Of a DNA stretch of 64,000 bases, positions 19,501 to 27,566 are shown one piece after another (the first letter of the stretch is position 1; every line of letters starts with the position of its first letter). The notes beneath the pieces were generated by a model, which saw only the letters and a program-made list of their open reading frames with translations, had not been told where the DNA came from and made no database searches. This stretch comes from Spirochaetia bacterium 38H-sp. GTDB lineage: Bacteria > Spirochaetota > Spirochaetia > Winmispirales > Winmispiraceae. Position numbers and translations under genes: made by a program. The stretch is from assembly GCA_039023545.1 (NCBI GenBank), contig JBCHKQ010000002.1:434001-498000 (forward strand). The letters are read 5' to 3'.

Positions 19501-19605
19501 CCGAACGGAGTCCTGCGGACTCCTGCCTTCGGCTATTATACTGTGAAAAGACCCCCTTCCAGTGCCGCAGGCAGCAGAGGACGCAGGAGCGTCCTCTGCG
19601 TTCGG
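19501..19605. repeat. variable-stem palindromic element, inverted pair
   Basis: Left unit: box A 19501-19507, stem GAGTCC/GGACTC (19508-19513, 19517-19522), box B 19523-19533 (CTGCCTTCGGC). Right unit inverted: box B complement 19563-19574, a perfect 10-bp stem (19575-19584, 19589-19598) with loop AGGA, box A complement CGTTCGG 19599-19605. It lies 20 nt behind the rsmE stop. The two stems are unrelated. Confidence 0.85.
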
Positions 19606-19625
19606 CATGAAAAATAGATATTATT

Positions 19626-20339
19626 TTAGCCAGCAAGAGAAAAACGTTCGATAATGCGACCCAGGGCAACATGACAAGCTGTTTCTGTTCTGAGAATCCC
19701 GCTTCCAAGAGAGAGATTTTTATAACCATTATCAAGAAGCATATCTCTTTCTTCTTCTGTCCATCCTCGCTCTGGCCCTATGGCAAGGCTTATAATTCCT
19801 GCAGAGATTTGCGCAGAGACAGATTCCTGCCGCGTATTCTCATCACAGATAAAACGAATATCTCCGGATACAAGCTCTATGGCTTTTTTTAAAGACGGAG
19901 CAAGTTGTATATCTGGATAATTGGTTCTTATGCCCTGCTCACAGCCATGCAGAACATACTCCATGTAGTTATTGTTTTTCCAAATGTTGCTGGAAAGATA
20001 GGATTTTTCCGTAAGTTTTGCAGGAAAAAAAACCAGCTTTTCTATGCCAGCTGCAGTAAGGTCCCTTAGTAGCCTTTTTGCAACAATGGGTCTTACAGCT
20101 GCAACAAGAAGCCGCACGGGAAGAAGCGGCGGAGGCTCGTCTGTAAAGGTACAAGAAAGCTCTACACAATCAGGTGTTATGTTATTGATAAAAGCACTTC
20201 CCATAAGTCCGCCGACTACCCCCACTCTGAGAGAGGTATTTCTATCTGCTTTTAATATATCTGTGATATGTCTTGCTCTTCTATCTCCAGAAGGAAGTAC
20301 AATCTTTTTTTCGGCATTTTCCAAGATTATAATATTCAT
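19626..20339 (-). CDS. rsmE: 16S rRNA m3U1498 methyltransferase RsmE
   Basis: 237 aa, usual family length. The SPOUT-fold C-terminal signature is intact: LAIGPERGWTEEE and LSLGSGILRTETA, with the N-terminal PUA-like part RRARHITDILK. It methylates N3 of U1498 in 16S rRNA with S-adenosylmethionine. The start lies 1 nt after the TetR stop, so it is the third gene of a kinase-TetR-rsmE operon. Confidence 0.93.
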   Translation of the reverse strand: MNIIILENAEKKIVLPSGDRRARHITDILKADRNTSLRVGVVGGLMGSAFINNITPDCVELSCTFTDEPPPLLPVRLLVAAVRPIVAKRLLRDLTAAGIEKLVFFPAKLTEKSYLSSNIWKNNNYMEYVLHGCEQGIRTNYPDIQLAPSLKKAIELVSGDIRFICDENTRQESVSAQISAGIISLAIGPERGWTEEERDMLLDNGYKNLSLGSGILRTETACHVALGRIIERFSLAG

Positions 20340-20340
20340 A

Positions 20341-20892
20341 TTATTTTGTGATAAAAGAACTTATTTCTTTTATATATAACGGAGATACACCAAGAAGTTT
20401 CTCCAACAGCAATCCATCTATCATAGCCATAAGCATGGCAGAACGAATTTCCATGTCCTCTTTCTCTAGCAAAATTTTGGACAGCGCATCCTTTAGAATA
20501 TTTCTCCATTTGCTATACTCCTGCACAAACCTTCTTCTAAGAGGTTCGTTACCACTTATTGCATCATGCAGGAGGTACAGGTGTACTGGACCTCGTGTGT
20601 TTCCTCTGAGAAGCAGGCTAAAGACTATCTTTATTATTTCTTCCGGAGGAGCATCGTCTTTTATCTTATCCACCCAGGAGATGATTTCCTCTGTTATTCT
20701 CTTTATATGTCTTTCTGTAAGGTCAAATATAAGATCGCTTTTTGTAGCATAATAATAATACAGAGTTCCCTTACTCATGCCCAATTCTTTTGCAATATCA
20801 GCAAGACTAGTGTTGGCAACCCCTTTTTTTCTTATAACCCTCACTGCAGAGTTGAGAATTCTATCTTTACTGTATTTTGCACTTTTACCCAT
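20341..20892 (-). CDS. TetR family transcriptional regulator
   Basis: 183 aa. The N-terminal helix-turn-helix is typical (RILNSAVRVIRKKG, TSLADIAKELGMSKGTLYYYYATKSDL); the C-terminal ligand domain is family-specific and gives no hint of its effector. It starts 1 nt before the end of the upstream hybrid kinase gene and stops 1 nt before rsmE, so all three are co-expressed. A TetR protein usually controls its own operon or an adjacent transporter; none is nearby. Confidence 0.9.
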   Translation of the reverse strand: MGKSAKYSKDRILNSAVRVIRKKGVANTSLADIAKELGMSKGTLYYYYATKSDLIFDLTERHIKRITEEIISWVDKIKDDAPPEEIIKIVFSLLLRGNTRGPVHLYLLHDAISGNEPLRRRFVQEYSKWRNILKDALSKILLEKEDMEIRSAMLMAMIDGLLLEKLLGVSPLYIKEISSFITK

Positions 20893-23800
20893 TTATACTC
20901 TCCGCCAATTTTCCAACTCTCTTTTTAAAACATTTTCAAGTTCTGTTAAAGCCTCAATAAGAGAATCCAGAAGCCGCTCGGCTTCTTCTATATCTTTATC
21001 TTTACCGGCTTTTTCCAGTTCTTTTGCAATTGCCTCACAACGCTTTGCCCCTATATTTCCGCACACACCCTTAAGGCTGTGTCCAGCACGTGCTATCTCC
21101 GACATCTCAGAACTCCCCTTAAGTGCATCAAGCATAGTGATTTTGTCGGGAATTTTATTTACAAATGCGGACATAAACTCCGCAAGCATATTTCGATTAC
21201 CCGCCATTCTGAGAAGAGCTTCTTTTTTATCAAAAACAGGTTCCATAGCTGTATCGTGCTTAGAAACATGAGCCTTGGCACTTGAGGATATAAAGCGCAA
21301 AGCGTTTTCCGCTTCTTCTCTGTTGTATTTTTCCCGGGCATCCCCATCCGCTACTGTATTTATTATACGAGCTATTTCATCCGCACTTACAGGCTTTAAC
21401 AATATTCCGTTCATTCCTGCATCTTCCACCTTTTTCTTAACCTCAATAAGAGCATGTGCTGTCATAGCAAAAATAGGAATGCTGCATGCTTTATTCCCAG
21501 ATACTCCAGATCTTATCGCCCGTGTACAAGAGAAACCATCCATATCCGGCATTTCTATATCCATAAAAATAAGGTCGACTCTTTCTGTTTTTAAAAACTC
21601 TATTGCAGCAGAGCCACTTTCTACACAATAGACAGAATGTCCCATTGCTTCTATGAGTTTCTCTGCAACAAGGGAGTTTAACTCATTATCTTCAACTACT
21701 AGTATACTTAGAACCCTAGAAGGAGTTTTTACAGATGATATTTTATCATATGTTTTTTCTATGACATCGGTATGTTTAAGTATGATCTTACAAGTAAAGG
21801 TACTCCCTCTTCCTAGCTGGCTTTTTGCAACAATAGTGCCCCTCATCATGGTGGCAAGCTTTCTTGATATGCTGAGCCCAAGCCCTGTTCCCCCATAGCG
21901 TCTCGTGATAGAAGAATCCGCCTGACTGAAAGGATCAAAAATAGAAGAAAGCTTTTCCTCTGCTATTCCAGAGCCTGTATCGGATATAGAGATTTCCAGC
22001 TCATAATCTTCTTCATACAGATGGGACAAATTAACAGAAAGTTCTATAAAGCCCGCATCGGTAAATTTTACAGCATTGCTTAGGAGGTTTACGATTATTT
22101 GCTGTATCCTCACGGGATCTCCCATATACCCTCTGGGCATGGACTCGGGAATATGCAGTCTCATATCGAGTCCTTTTTTTGCAGCCAGCGGTAAAAACAT
22201 CTTCCATATTCTTTCTATAAGAGAAACCAAATCAAAACCTATATTTTCGAGCTCGATTCTTCCGGATTCTATTCTTGACATATCCAATATATCGTTTAAC
22301 AAATCAAGAAGAGAAGATGCAGAGCTCTTTATTATATTTACAGACTCTTTAAACTCAGAAGGAGGATTGGACATAAGAAGAAGATCTGTCATTCCCAAAA
22401 CCGCATTGAGAGGAGTTCTTATCTCATGACTCATGCTGGCAAGGAAAGCGCTCTTGGCAGCATTTGCCTCTTCTGCCTGTTTTTTTGCCTCCTCTGCTAT
22501 TCTCTGAGCTTCTTTATATGCAGTTATATCCCTGGTTATAACTGCAACATGGGTTACACCCTCATCTTCAAAGTAGGGGTTATAAGAAACCTCAAGATCT
22601 CTCTCCCCCAGATTGCCAAAGGAAAACCTGTCTTGAATAACAATCAGTTTGCCGGAGAAAGCCTCTTCCAAAGGAGGTTTTATTCTATTAAAAAAAACAT
22701 CATCTCCCCATAGTTCTCTGACCGGCTTACCAACAAATGCTTCTCTCGGCATGCCATATGCCTCGCAAAAAGAATCATTGACAGCCTCATAGATATAATC
22801 CTTACTTATAAGAGACATAAAATCATGTGCTGCATTTACAACAAATTTATAGCGTTCCAGTATATCCTGAGCATATCGTTGCGCCGTTATATCCTCAAGA
22901 AGCTGAATAACCCCCATAAGATTACCATCGGAATCTTTTTGCGGAGTGGCAATAACGGAAAACACGCGTTTTCCAAAGGCAGTGTTTCTTTCTATAACAG
23001 ACTGATGTAAATTACCATCAGAGAGAACAGCAGATACCGGACAATCACTGCAGGGTCTATCCGTACCCTTCCCGCATATGCCAAAACAAGGAAGACCTTC
23101 TGTATCCCACGGGAAAAGAGGGAACCATTCTTCCATTTTTTTGTTGCGAGCCCTTACCTCATAATCGGTTCCCAAGAGCAGAATTCCAACCGTAATATTA
23201 TTTATTACATCTCGATATCTTTTCTCGCTTTGAGTGAGAGCCTCCAGAGCACTCCTTTCTACCGTAACATCGGAAAAATAAAGAAGAGTGCCAATTTTCC
23301 TGGTTCTATCTTCTATAGATGTAACCTTGACATTAAAAAGAACAGAACCAAGCTGAAAATCAAAACTCTTTATTCCGGCTTCAACATTCATAAATATTGC
23401 GGAACCTGGAAAAACCGACTCTATTTCTTTTAGTTTCACCTCGTCCAGAGTAACAGCTGCCAGCCTTTCGCAGGAACGATTGATAAAACGGATTTTTCCG
23501 GAATTATCCAAAACAACAACAGGGTCAGGGATAGCATCAAAGATAAGCTCACGTGCAACAGGCAAAATATCATGTCTTGCACTGTGGAGCATAAGAACAA
23601 GAAGAGAGAACATGCCAACAACAAGACAAAGGGAGTACATGACAACAGACAAAAAAGGTGCAAGAGCAAAAGGAAATATAAGGGGCGAAGAAGATACGAC
23701 TACAGAAAAAACTCTAAAGAATGCCCTGTTATCTGTATGCAGCATAAAGGCTGCACTTAGCCCGCTAAATATGGAAAATATTCCCACAATATATTTTGCT

Positions 23801-24159
23801 ACAAGAAATATAGTTCTATCCGACATACCAATGAGCTCGGGAATAAAGAGAAACAACAGAATAACCACAAACGCTGCAATAGGGACAGCAAGTCTTCCTA
23901 CATAGCTAAAATTATTCTTACAATATGAGTTTTCAAGTACTGCAAGAAACCATACCCATGGCAAAAATACAAAAGTAGAATACCACAATAAAGAACTTGC
24001 TGTCCTATCCGTAGCCACCTCCTGCCTGATAAGAAGCAAAAAAACCGTCACAAAAAGAACTGCACAAAAAACAGAAATAGATGCCCTACTTCTTACGGGA
24101 AGATAAAGAGATAAAAGCAGGACAAGAAAAGCAAGAAAAAAAACAATCCAGACAAGCAT
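20893..24159 (-). CDS. hybrid histidine kinase with three PAS domains, receiver and Hpt
   Basis: 1088 aa. Order: N-terminal 7-helix membrane part (about 1-205), PAS domains near 205-300, 315-430 and 435-555, a short coiled coil, HisKA with SHEIRTPLNAVLGM (phospho-His about 580), HATPase (GSGIAEEKLSSIFDPFSQAD, GGTGLGLSIS), receiver with phospho-acceptor in FMDIEMPDMDGF, and Hpt with AGHSLKGVCGNIGA. This is a complete His-Asp-His relay in one chain, ready to pass phosphate to an unseen response regulator. The second PAS has a Cys cluster (CFGICGKGTDRPCSDCP), as in some redox or metal-sensing PAS domains. Start chosen as the ATG before the first hydrophobic helix. Confidence 0.93.
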   Translation of the reverse strand: MLVWIVFFLAFLVLLLSLYLPVRSRASISVFCAVLFVTVFLLLIRQEVATDRTASSLLWYSTFVFLPWVWFLAVLENSYCKNNFSYVGRLAVPIAAFVVILLFLFIPELIGMSDRTIFLVAKYIVGIFSIFSGLSAAFMLHTDNRAFFRVFSVVVSSSPLIFPFALAPFLSVVMYSLCLVVGMFSLLVLMLHSARHDILPVARELIFDAIPDPVVVLDNSGKIRFINRSCERLAAVTLDEVKLKEIESVFPGSAIFMNVEAGIKSFDFQLGSVLFNVKVTSIEDRTRKIGTLLYFSDVTVERSALEALTQSEKRYRDVINNITVGILLLGTDYEVRARNKKMEEWFPLFPWDTEGLPCFGICGKGTDRPCSDCPVSAVLSDGNLHQSVIERNTAFGKRVFSVIATPQKDSDGNLMGVIQLLEDITAQRYAQDILERYKFVVNAAHDFMSLISKDYIYEAVNDSFCEAYGMPREAFVGKPVRELWGDDVFFNRIKPPLEEAFSGKLIVIQDRFSFGNLGERDLEVSYNPYFEDEGVTHVAVITRDITAYKEAQRIAEEAKKQAEEANAAKSAFLASMSHEIRTPLNAVLGMTDLLLMSNPPSEFKESVNIIKSSASSLLDLLNDILDMSRIESGRIELENIGFDLVSLIERIWKMFLPLAAKKGLDMRLHIPESMPRGYMGDPVRIQQIIVNLLSNAVKFTDAGFIELSVNLSHLYEEDYELEISISDTGSGIAEEKLSSIFDPFSQADSSITRRYGGTGLGLSISRKLATMMRGTIVAKSQLGRGSTFTCKIILKHTDVIEKTYDKISSVKTPSRVLSILVVEDNELNSLVAEKLIEAMGHSVYCVESGSAAIEFLKTERVDLIFMDIEMPDMDGFSCTRAIRSGVSGNKACSIPIFAMTAHALIEVKKKVEDAGMNGILLKPVSADEIARIINTVADGDAREKYNREEAENALRFISSSAKAHVSKHDTAMEPVFDKKEALLRMAGNRNMLAEFMSAFVNKIPDKITMLDALKGSSEMSEIARAGHSLKGVCGNIGAKRCEAIAKELEKAGKDKDIEEAERLLDSLIEALTELENVLKRELENWRRV

Positions 24160-24220
24160 ACATTATAGCATACAACAGAAACAGGCTTTTACTCAACAAA
24201 GGTACAGTAATATTTATGGC

Positions 24221-24249
24221 AAAAAAAAAGCTGCCATCAAGGCAGCTTT
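24221..24249 (-). terminator. tRNA operon terminator
   Basis: On the minus strand, AAAGCTGCC and GGCAGCTTT form a 9-bp stem (24241-24249 with 24227-24235), followed by a run of T (24221-24229 as A on +). It begins at the last base of tRNA-Tyr. Confidence 0.88.
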
Positions 24250-24331
24250 GGGGAGAGAAGGATTCGAACCTTCGAAGGCAAACGCCAGCAGATTTACAGT
24301 CTGCCCCCTTTGGCCACTCGGGAATCTCCCC
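24249..24331 (-). tRNA. tRNA-Tyr (GUA)
   Basis: 83 nt, class II form with a long variable arm. Acceptor stem GGGGAGA/TCTCCCC, D-arm CCCGAGTGGCC, anticodon GTA (24295-24297 as TAC on +) in loop CTGTAAA, T-arm GGTTCGAATCC, discriminator A. CCA is not encoded. Confidence 0.96.
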
Positions 24332-24340
24332 ACGCTCAGG

Positions 24341-24413
24341 AGCCAACTGTCGGACTCGAACCGACGACCCCGAGATTACAAGTCACGTGCTCTACCAGCT
24401 GAGCTAAGTTGGC
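24341..24413 (-). tRNA. tRNA-Thr (UGU)
   Basis: 73 nt. Acceptor GCCAACT/AGTTGGC, D-arm GCTCAGCTGGTAGAGC, anticodon TGT (24378-24380 as ACA on +) in loop CTTGTAA, T-arm GGTTCGAGTCC, discriminator T. The anticodon stem has one T-T mismatch. CCA is not encoded. It is co-transcribed with tRNA-Tyr nine bases downstream. Confidence 0.95.
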
Positions 24414-24431
24414 TCGTTGCTTGGTGCTATG

Positions 24432-24460
24432 TGTATACCCTAAAAAAAAGGATATGTCAA
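24432..24460 (-). promoter_or_regulatory. promoter of the tRNA-Thr/tRNA-Tyr operon
   Basis: Minus strand: TTGACA (24460-24455), 17-nt spacer with a T-run, TATACA (24437-24432). Start expected about 10 nt before the tRNA-Thr 5' end. Confidence 0.85.
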
Positions 24461-24489
24461 TACCTGAAATAAAATAAAATAAAAACAGG

Positions 24490-25029
24490 CTAATTTTTAT
24501 CTTTACAAAGAAGCTCCAAATATGGTCTTTCTTCTATAGAGGAAGAAAGACCCATATCTTTCATAAAAGATATTATTTTGTTTTCTGCAAAAGAAACATT
24601 ATCTTCATCCGTAACTATCTCAACTTCCAAAAACCAACCAAGATGTCCCACATTGCATAACTCTATACACATATCATCAGAGACATATTTCCAACCTTTT
24701 TTTTGTTTTGAACACAGAAAAGAGAAGCCCAGATAATCCAGAAACTGTTTAAATGAGATAATATCATCTACTGTAAATTCTATTTCTTTGTTTTTTTCCG
24801 TACCGTTTTCTATTGTTTTTTCTTTTGAAGTGCATGTCCATTTCTGATTTTCTCTTCTTAGCCGTACTTTTTTAGAATTTTTAAGGGAATTGTAATCATC
24901 ACCAGAAACTATCCAGTAATATTGGTCTTCTTTATCTATTTCTATCCCTAAACCATATTTTTTATCAAGTACTCTTTTGATACTATCCGGCTCTTCTATT
25001 CTTGCTTTCTGCTCTACTTCCATACGCAT
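24490..25029 (-). CDS. CYTH domain protein (class IV adenylate cyclase CyaB / triphosphatase-like)
   Basis: 179 aa. It begins with the CYTH hallmark ExExK (MEVEQKARI) and later shows VRLRREN, KEIEFTVDD and GWFLEVEIVTD with the acidic and basic residues that line the triphosphate tunnel. The closest type is CyaB/thermophilic thiamine triphosphatase-like. Members either make cAMP or cleave inorganic or thiamine triphosphate; the sequence does not decide which. It starts 8 nt after the purU stop (25038) on the same strand, so it is probably the second gene of that transcript. Confidence 0.78.
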   Translation of the reverse strand: MRMEVEQKARIEEPDSIKRVLDKKYGLGIEIDKEDQYYWIVSGDDYNSLKNSKKVRLRRENQKWTCTSKEKTIENGTEKNKEIEFTVDDIISFKQFLDYLGFSFLCSKQKKGWKYVSDDMCIELCNVGHLGWFLEVEIVTDEDNVSFAENKIISFMKDMGLSSSIEERPYLELLCKDKN

Positions 25030-25037
25030 AACAAATC

Positions 25038-25904
25038 CTAATCAAAGACTACAGTCCTGTTTCTAAAAACAAGAATCCTGTGGTCTATATGAAGCTTTAA
25101 AGCCCTGGAAAGAACGAGTTTTTCTATATCCCTTCCTTTTCTTATAAGGTCGGGTATACCATCCTTATGGCTGACTCTTACAACATCCTGTTCTATTATG
25201 GGACCTTCGTCCAAGTCTTCTGTTACATAGTGGCTTGTAGCTCCTATTATTTTTACACCTCTCTCAAAAGCCTTATGATAGGGCTTGGCACCTGCAAAAG
25301 CAGGTAAAAAACTATGATGTATATTGATAATCTTATTCCTAAACTCTTTTACAAACTCAGGAGAAAGAATTTGCATATATCTTGCAAGAACAACAAGATC
25401 AATATTGTTTTTCTTTAACAGTGATATTTCTTCTTTTTCAAGTTCTGTCTTATTCTCACGCTTAACCGGAAAATAATAAAATGGAATATCAAAGTATTCT
25501 GCAATAGGCTCGGCATCCTTATGATTACTTAGGATCATGGCGATATCCGCATCGATTTCTCCCTCTTTATTTCTAAGGAGTATGTCATACAAACAATGGT
25601 CAAACTTGGAAACAAATATTGCCATGCGTGTTTTTCTATCAGAAAACTCTATACGCCAGTCCATATTATACTTTATAGCAATAGGCTCAAAGGCCTGTGT
25701 GATCTTGTCTCTGGGAATATCAAAATCAGAAATGTCCCATGCAACACGCATAAAAAACGTATTGGTCTCAGAATCATTATGTTGATTGGAATCCGTTATA
25801 TTACCGCCATATACTGATATAAAGTGTGTGACCTCGGCTACAATGCCTTTGGAATCTGGACAGGAAAACAAAAGTATTGCTCTGGGTATGTTCTTATCAG
25901 TCAT
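25038..25904 (-). CDS. purU: formyltetrahydrofolate deformylase
   Basis: 288 aa. N-terminal ACT domain (RAILLFSCPDSKGIVAEVTH) and C-terminal formyltransferase-like hydrolase with IINIHHSFLPAFAGAKPYH, GVKIIGATSHYVTEDLDEGPII. PurU splits 10-formyl-THF to formate and THF, balancing one-carbon units and feeding PurT; its ACT domain senses Met/Gly in E. coli. There is no Shine-Dalgarno sequence, and a near-consensus promoter puts the transcription start at the ATG itself. Confidence 0.95.
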   Translation of the reverse strand: MTDKNIPRAILLFSCPDSKGIVAEVTHFISVYGGNITDSNQHNDSETNTFFMRVAWDISDFDIPRDKITQAFEPIAIKYNMDWRIEFSDRKTRMAIFVSKFDHCLYDILLRNKEGEIDADIAMILSNHKDAEPIAEYFDIPFYYFPVKRENKTELEKEEISLLKKNNIDLVVLARYMQILSPEFVKEFRNKIINIHHSFLPAFAGAKPYHKAFERGVKIIGATSHYVTEDLDEGPIIEQDVVRVSHKDGIPDLIRKGRDIEKLVLSRALKLHIDHRILVFRNRTVVFD

Positions 25905-25910
25905 AACCGG

Positions 25911-25939
25911 ATTATATGAGGAAAAAACAAGTATGACAA
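25911..25939 (-). promoter_or_regulatory. purU promoter giving a leaderless mRNA
   Basis: Minus strand TTGTCA (25939-25934), 17-nt spacer, TATAAT (25916-25911), then six bases to the ATG whose first base is 25904. A start 7 nt after the -10 box falls on that A. Confidence 0.75.
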
Positions 25940-25941
25940 GA

Positions 25942-25967
25942 TAAAAAGACCGGAGATTACTCTCCGG
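25942..25967 (-). terminator. terminator of the ankyrin gene
   Basis: Stem CCGGAGA/TCTCCGG (25961-25967 with 25950-25956 on the minus strand), loop containing the final TAA of the ankyrin frame, then TCTTTTTAT. It supports 25957 as the original gene end. Confidence 0.8.
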
Positions 25968-26511
25968 GATTTTCTTTCTCTTTTTCTGTATATAATTTAT
26001 CTATAAATTTTACTATTTTCCACTGCTCATTCTCAAGAGCAATATCACGCACACTTTTTTTTCTTTTCTAAGTCCTGGCCTCAATATCAGCACCATACTC
26101 AAGAAGCATTTTAAAAATATCAAAATGACCGTATTTAGCTGCAGTCATAAGAGGCGTCCAACCAAACTCGTTCTTATAATCAAAATCAGCACCATGCTCA
26201 ATAAGATATCTGCATACCTCTATACGGTTATTCTCTACAGCATATCTTAAGGCTGTATATTCCTTTTTGTTCTTATAATCGATATCCGCTCCGTTCTCAA
26301 CAAGAAGACTAACCTTCTCCAAATCTCCGTTTTCTGCAGCATACATAAGAGCTGTCTTACCCATAATATCCATAGAATCCACATTGCCACCTTCTTCTAT
26401 AGCACGTGCAAGCTCCCCTGACGAACCTGTCTTTACAGCTTCAAGAACCATAGAACTGAAGGAAAAAAACAATAGAGAAACAACAACAAGAATAATAACT
26501 TACTTTTTCAT
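25957..26511 (-). pseudogene. exported ankyrin-repeat protein with two in-frame stop codons
   Basis: One frame of 185 codons runs from ATG 26511 to TAA 25957 and is broken by TAA at 26502-26500 (codon 4) and TAG at 26070-26068. Ignoring the stops it reads MKK-stop-VIILVVVSLLFFSFSS, a normal signal peptide, then about four ankyrin repeats (NGDLEKVSLLVENGADID, NNRIEVCRYLIEHGADFD, YGHFDIFKMLLEYGADIE), then after the second stop a last repeat half (KSVRDIALENEQWKIVKFID). Promoter, terminator and frame are intact, so the lesions are recent or are read through. A shorter cytoplasmic product from ATG 26451 is possible but would lack export and the last repeat. Confidence 0.82.
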
Positions 26512-26517
26512 AGCACA

Positions 26518-26546
26518 ATTATACACTTACAAAAAAATGCTATCAA
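26518..26546 (-). promoter_or_regulatory. promoter of the ankyrin gene, leaderless layout
   Basis: Minus strand TTGATA (26546-26541), 17-nt spacer, TATAAT (26523-26518), then exactly six bases to ATG 26511. Same arrangement as purU, and it identifies 26511 as the original start. Confidence 0.7.
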
Positions 26547-26656
26547 GCACGCAAGCATCTCATACCTTTAAAATACCCAGACAATATGATATAAGGCATA
26601 GAAAAACTCAGTAAAATGCGTATAATAATCAATATAAAATACAGCAAGGAATAACA

Positions 26657-27058
26657 ATGACAAGACTCATAAGCATTGCACTTGTTGCAGCGGGCGGAGC
26701 ATTGGGAGCACTCGCAAGATGGGGCGTATCCTCATGGGTATCCCAGCGCTTCTACGGAGCAATCCCGTGGGGCACATTTACCGTAAACACAATAGGCAGC
26801 TTTATCCTTGCGTTTCTTGCAATGAGCGCAGAAATAGGCCTCGTTTCCCCCCAGCTTAGAGTTTTTGCAGCCATAGGTTTTTTGGGAGCATTTACAACCT
26901 TTTCAACATTCAGTGTGGAGACACTAGGACTTATAAGACAGGGACAATATCTCAATGGCTTTATCAATATAGGAATACAAATCATAACAGGCTTGCTTTT
27001 TGCCTTCCTCGGACTTATTGCAGCAAGAGCACTATGGACAAGCCTATTAAAACACTAG
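26657..27058 (+). CDS. crcB: fluoride channel FluC/CrcB
   Basis: 133 aa with four hydrophobic helices. Family motifs are intact: GGALGALARWG, GTFTVNTIGSFILAF and GFLGAFTTFSTFSVET, which contains the Phe and Ser/Thr residues lining the fluoride pore and the central Na+ site. It forms an antiparallel homodimer in the inner membrane that exports fluoride. AGCAAGGAATAAC precedes the ATG. No fluoride riboswitch is visible upstream. A DUF190 gene follows at 8 nt, a frequent pairing. Confidence 0.95.
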   Translation: MTRLISIALVAAGGALGALARWGVSSWVSQRFYGAIPWGTFTVNTIGSFILAFLAMSAEIGLVSPQLRVFAAIGFLGAFTTFSTFSVETLGLIRQGQYLNGFINIGIQIITGLLFAFLGLIAARALWTSLLKH

Positions 27059-27066
27059 GAGGCGTC

Positions 27067-27390
27067 ATGAAAAAAATGACAAAACTCACAATCTACACAA
27101 CAGAAGAATCCCGCTACCACAATACAAGTCTGGTGCATGCAATAACAGAAGAATCAAGAAAAAACAAGCTGGCAGGCTGTACAGTATACAAAGGTAGCCT
27201 TGGTTATGGGCAACACAGGCATATGCACGACATAAACATCCTTGCCCTATCGGAAAACCTGCCTGTAATAATAGACATCATAGACACACGCGAAAAAATC
27301 GATACAATCCTACCTTTTATACAGGATAACCTTAAAAACGGCATATATACACTGACTCAAGTGGAAGCCTTTATACCAGAAAATAAATAA
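27067..27390 (+). CDS. DUF190 family protein
   Basis: 107 aa. TKLTIYTTEESRYHNTSLVH, GCTVYKGSLGYGQHRHMH and LPVIIDIIDTREKID match DUF190, a PII-like small protein family often beside crcB. AGGAGGCGTC lies before ATG 27067; ATG 27076 is a second option. It probably assists or senses in fluoride resistance, but this is inferred from neighbourhood only. Box A of a repeat starts 9 nt after its stop. Confidence 0.88.
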   Translation: MKKMTKLTIYTTEESRYHNTSLVHAITEESRKNKLAGCTVYKGSLGYGQHRHMHDINILALSENLPVIIDIIDTREKIDTILPFIQDNLKNGIYTLTQVEAFIPENK

Positions 27391-27399
27391 TAAAACAGA

Positions 27400-27468
27400 C
27401 CGAACGTCGTCCCTGCGCCGTATATATCAAAAAAATAAAAGAAGGCGCAGGGACTCCTGCCTGCGGCA
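27400..27468 (+). repeat. variable-stem palindromic element
   Basis: Box A CCGAACG 27400-27406; perfect 10-bp stem TCCCTGCGCC (27410-27419) with GGCGCAGGGA (27444-27453); box B CTGCCTGCGGCA 27457-27468. It lies 9 nt after the DUF190 stop. The loop is an A-rich 24 nt. Confidence 0.85.
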
Positions 27469-27531
27469 GGCATACAGTAAAGAAGAATCAGAGCTCAAAG
27501 CATATCTATAGGTACAAGAAAACATAAAAAG

Positions 27532-27562
27532 GGCATCCCTTACGGGATGCCCGTCCGATATA
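27532..27562. terminator. hairpin with degenerate box A, after the OmpA-like gene
   Basis: Perfect 9-bp stem GGGCATCCC (27532-27540) and GGGATGCCC (27545-27553), loop TTAC, then GTCCGATATAA, a degenerate complement of box A. On the minus strand A-rich sequence precedes and T follows, so it can terminate the OmpA-like gene that stops at 27567. Confidence 0.7.
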
Positions 27563-27566
27563 ATTT

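Noticed and set aside
26524..26656. Fluoride riboswitch upstream of crcB
   Set aside because: None of the conserved riboswitch segments (such as GGCGATGG and CCGCTGATG) is present in the 145-nt gap.
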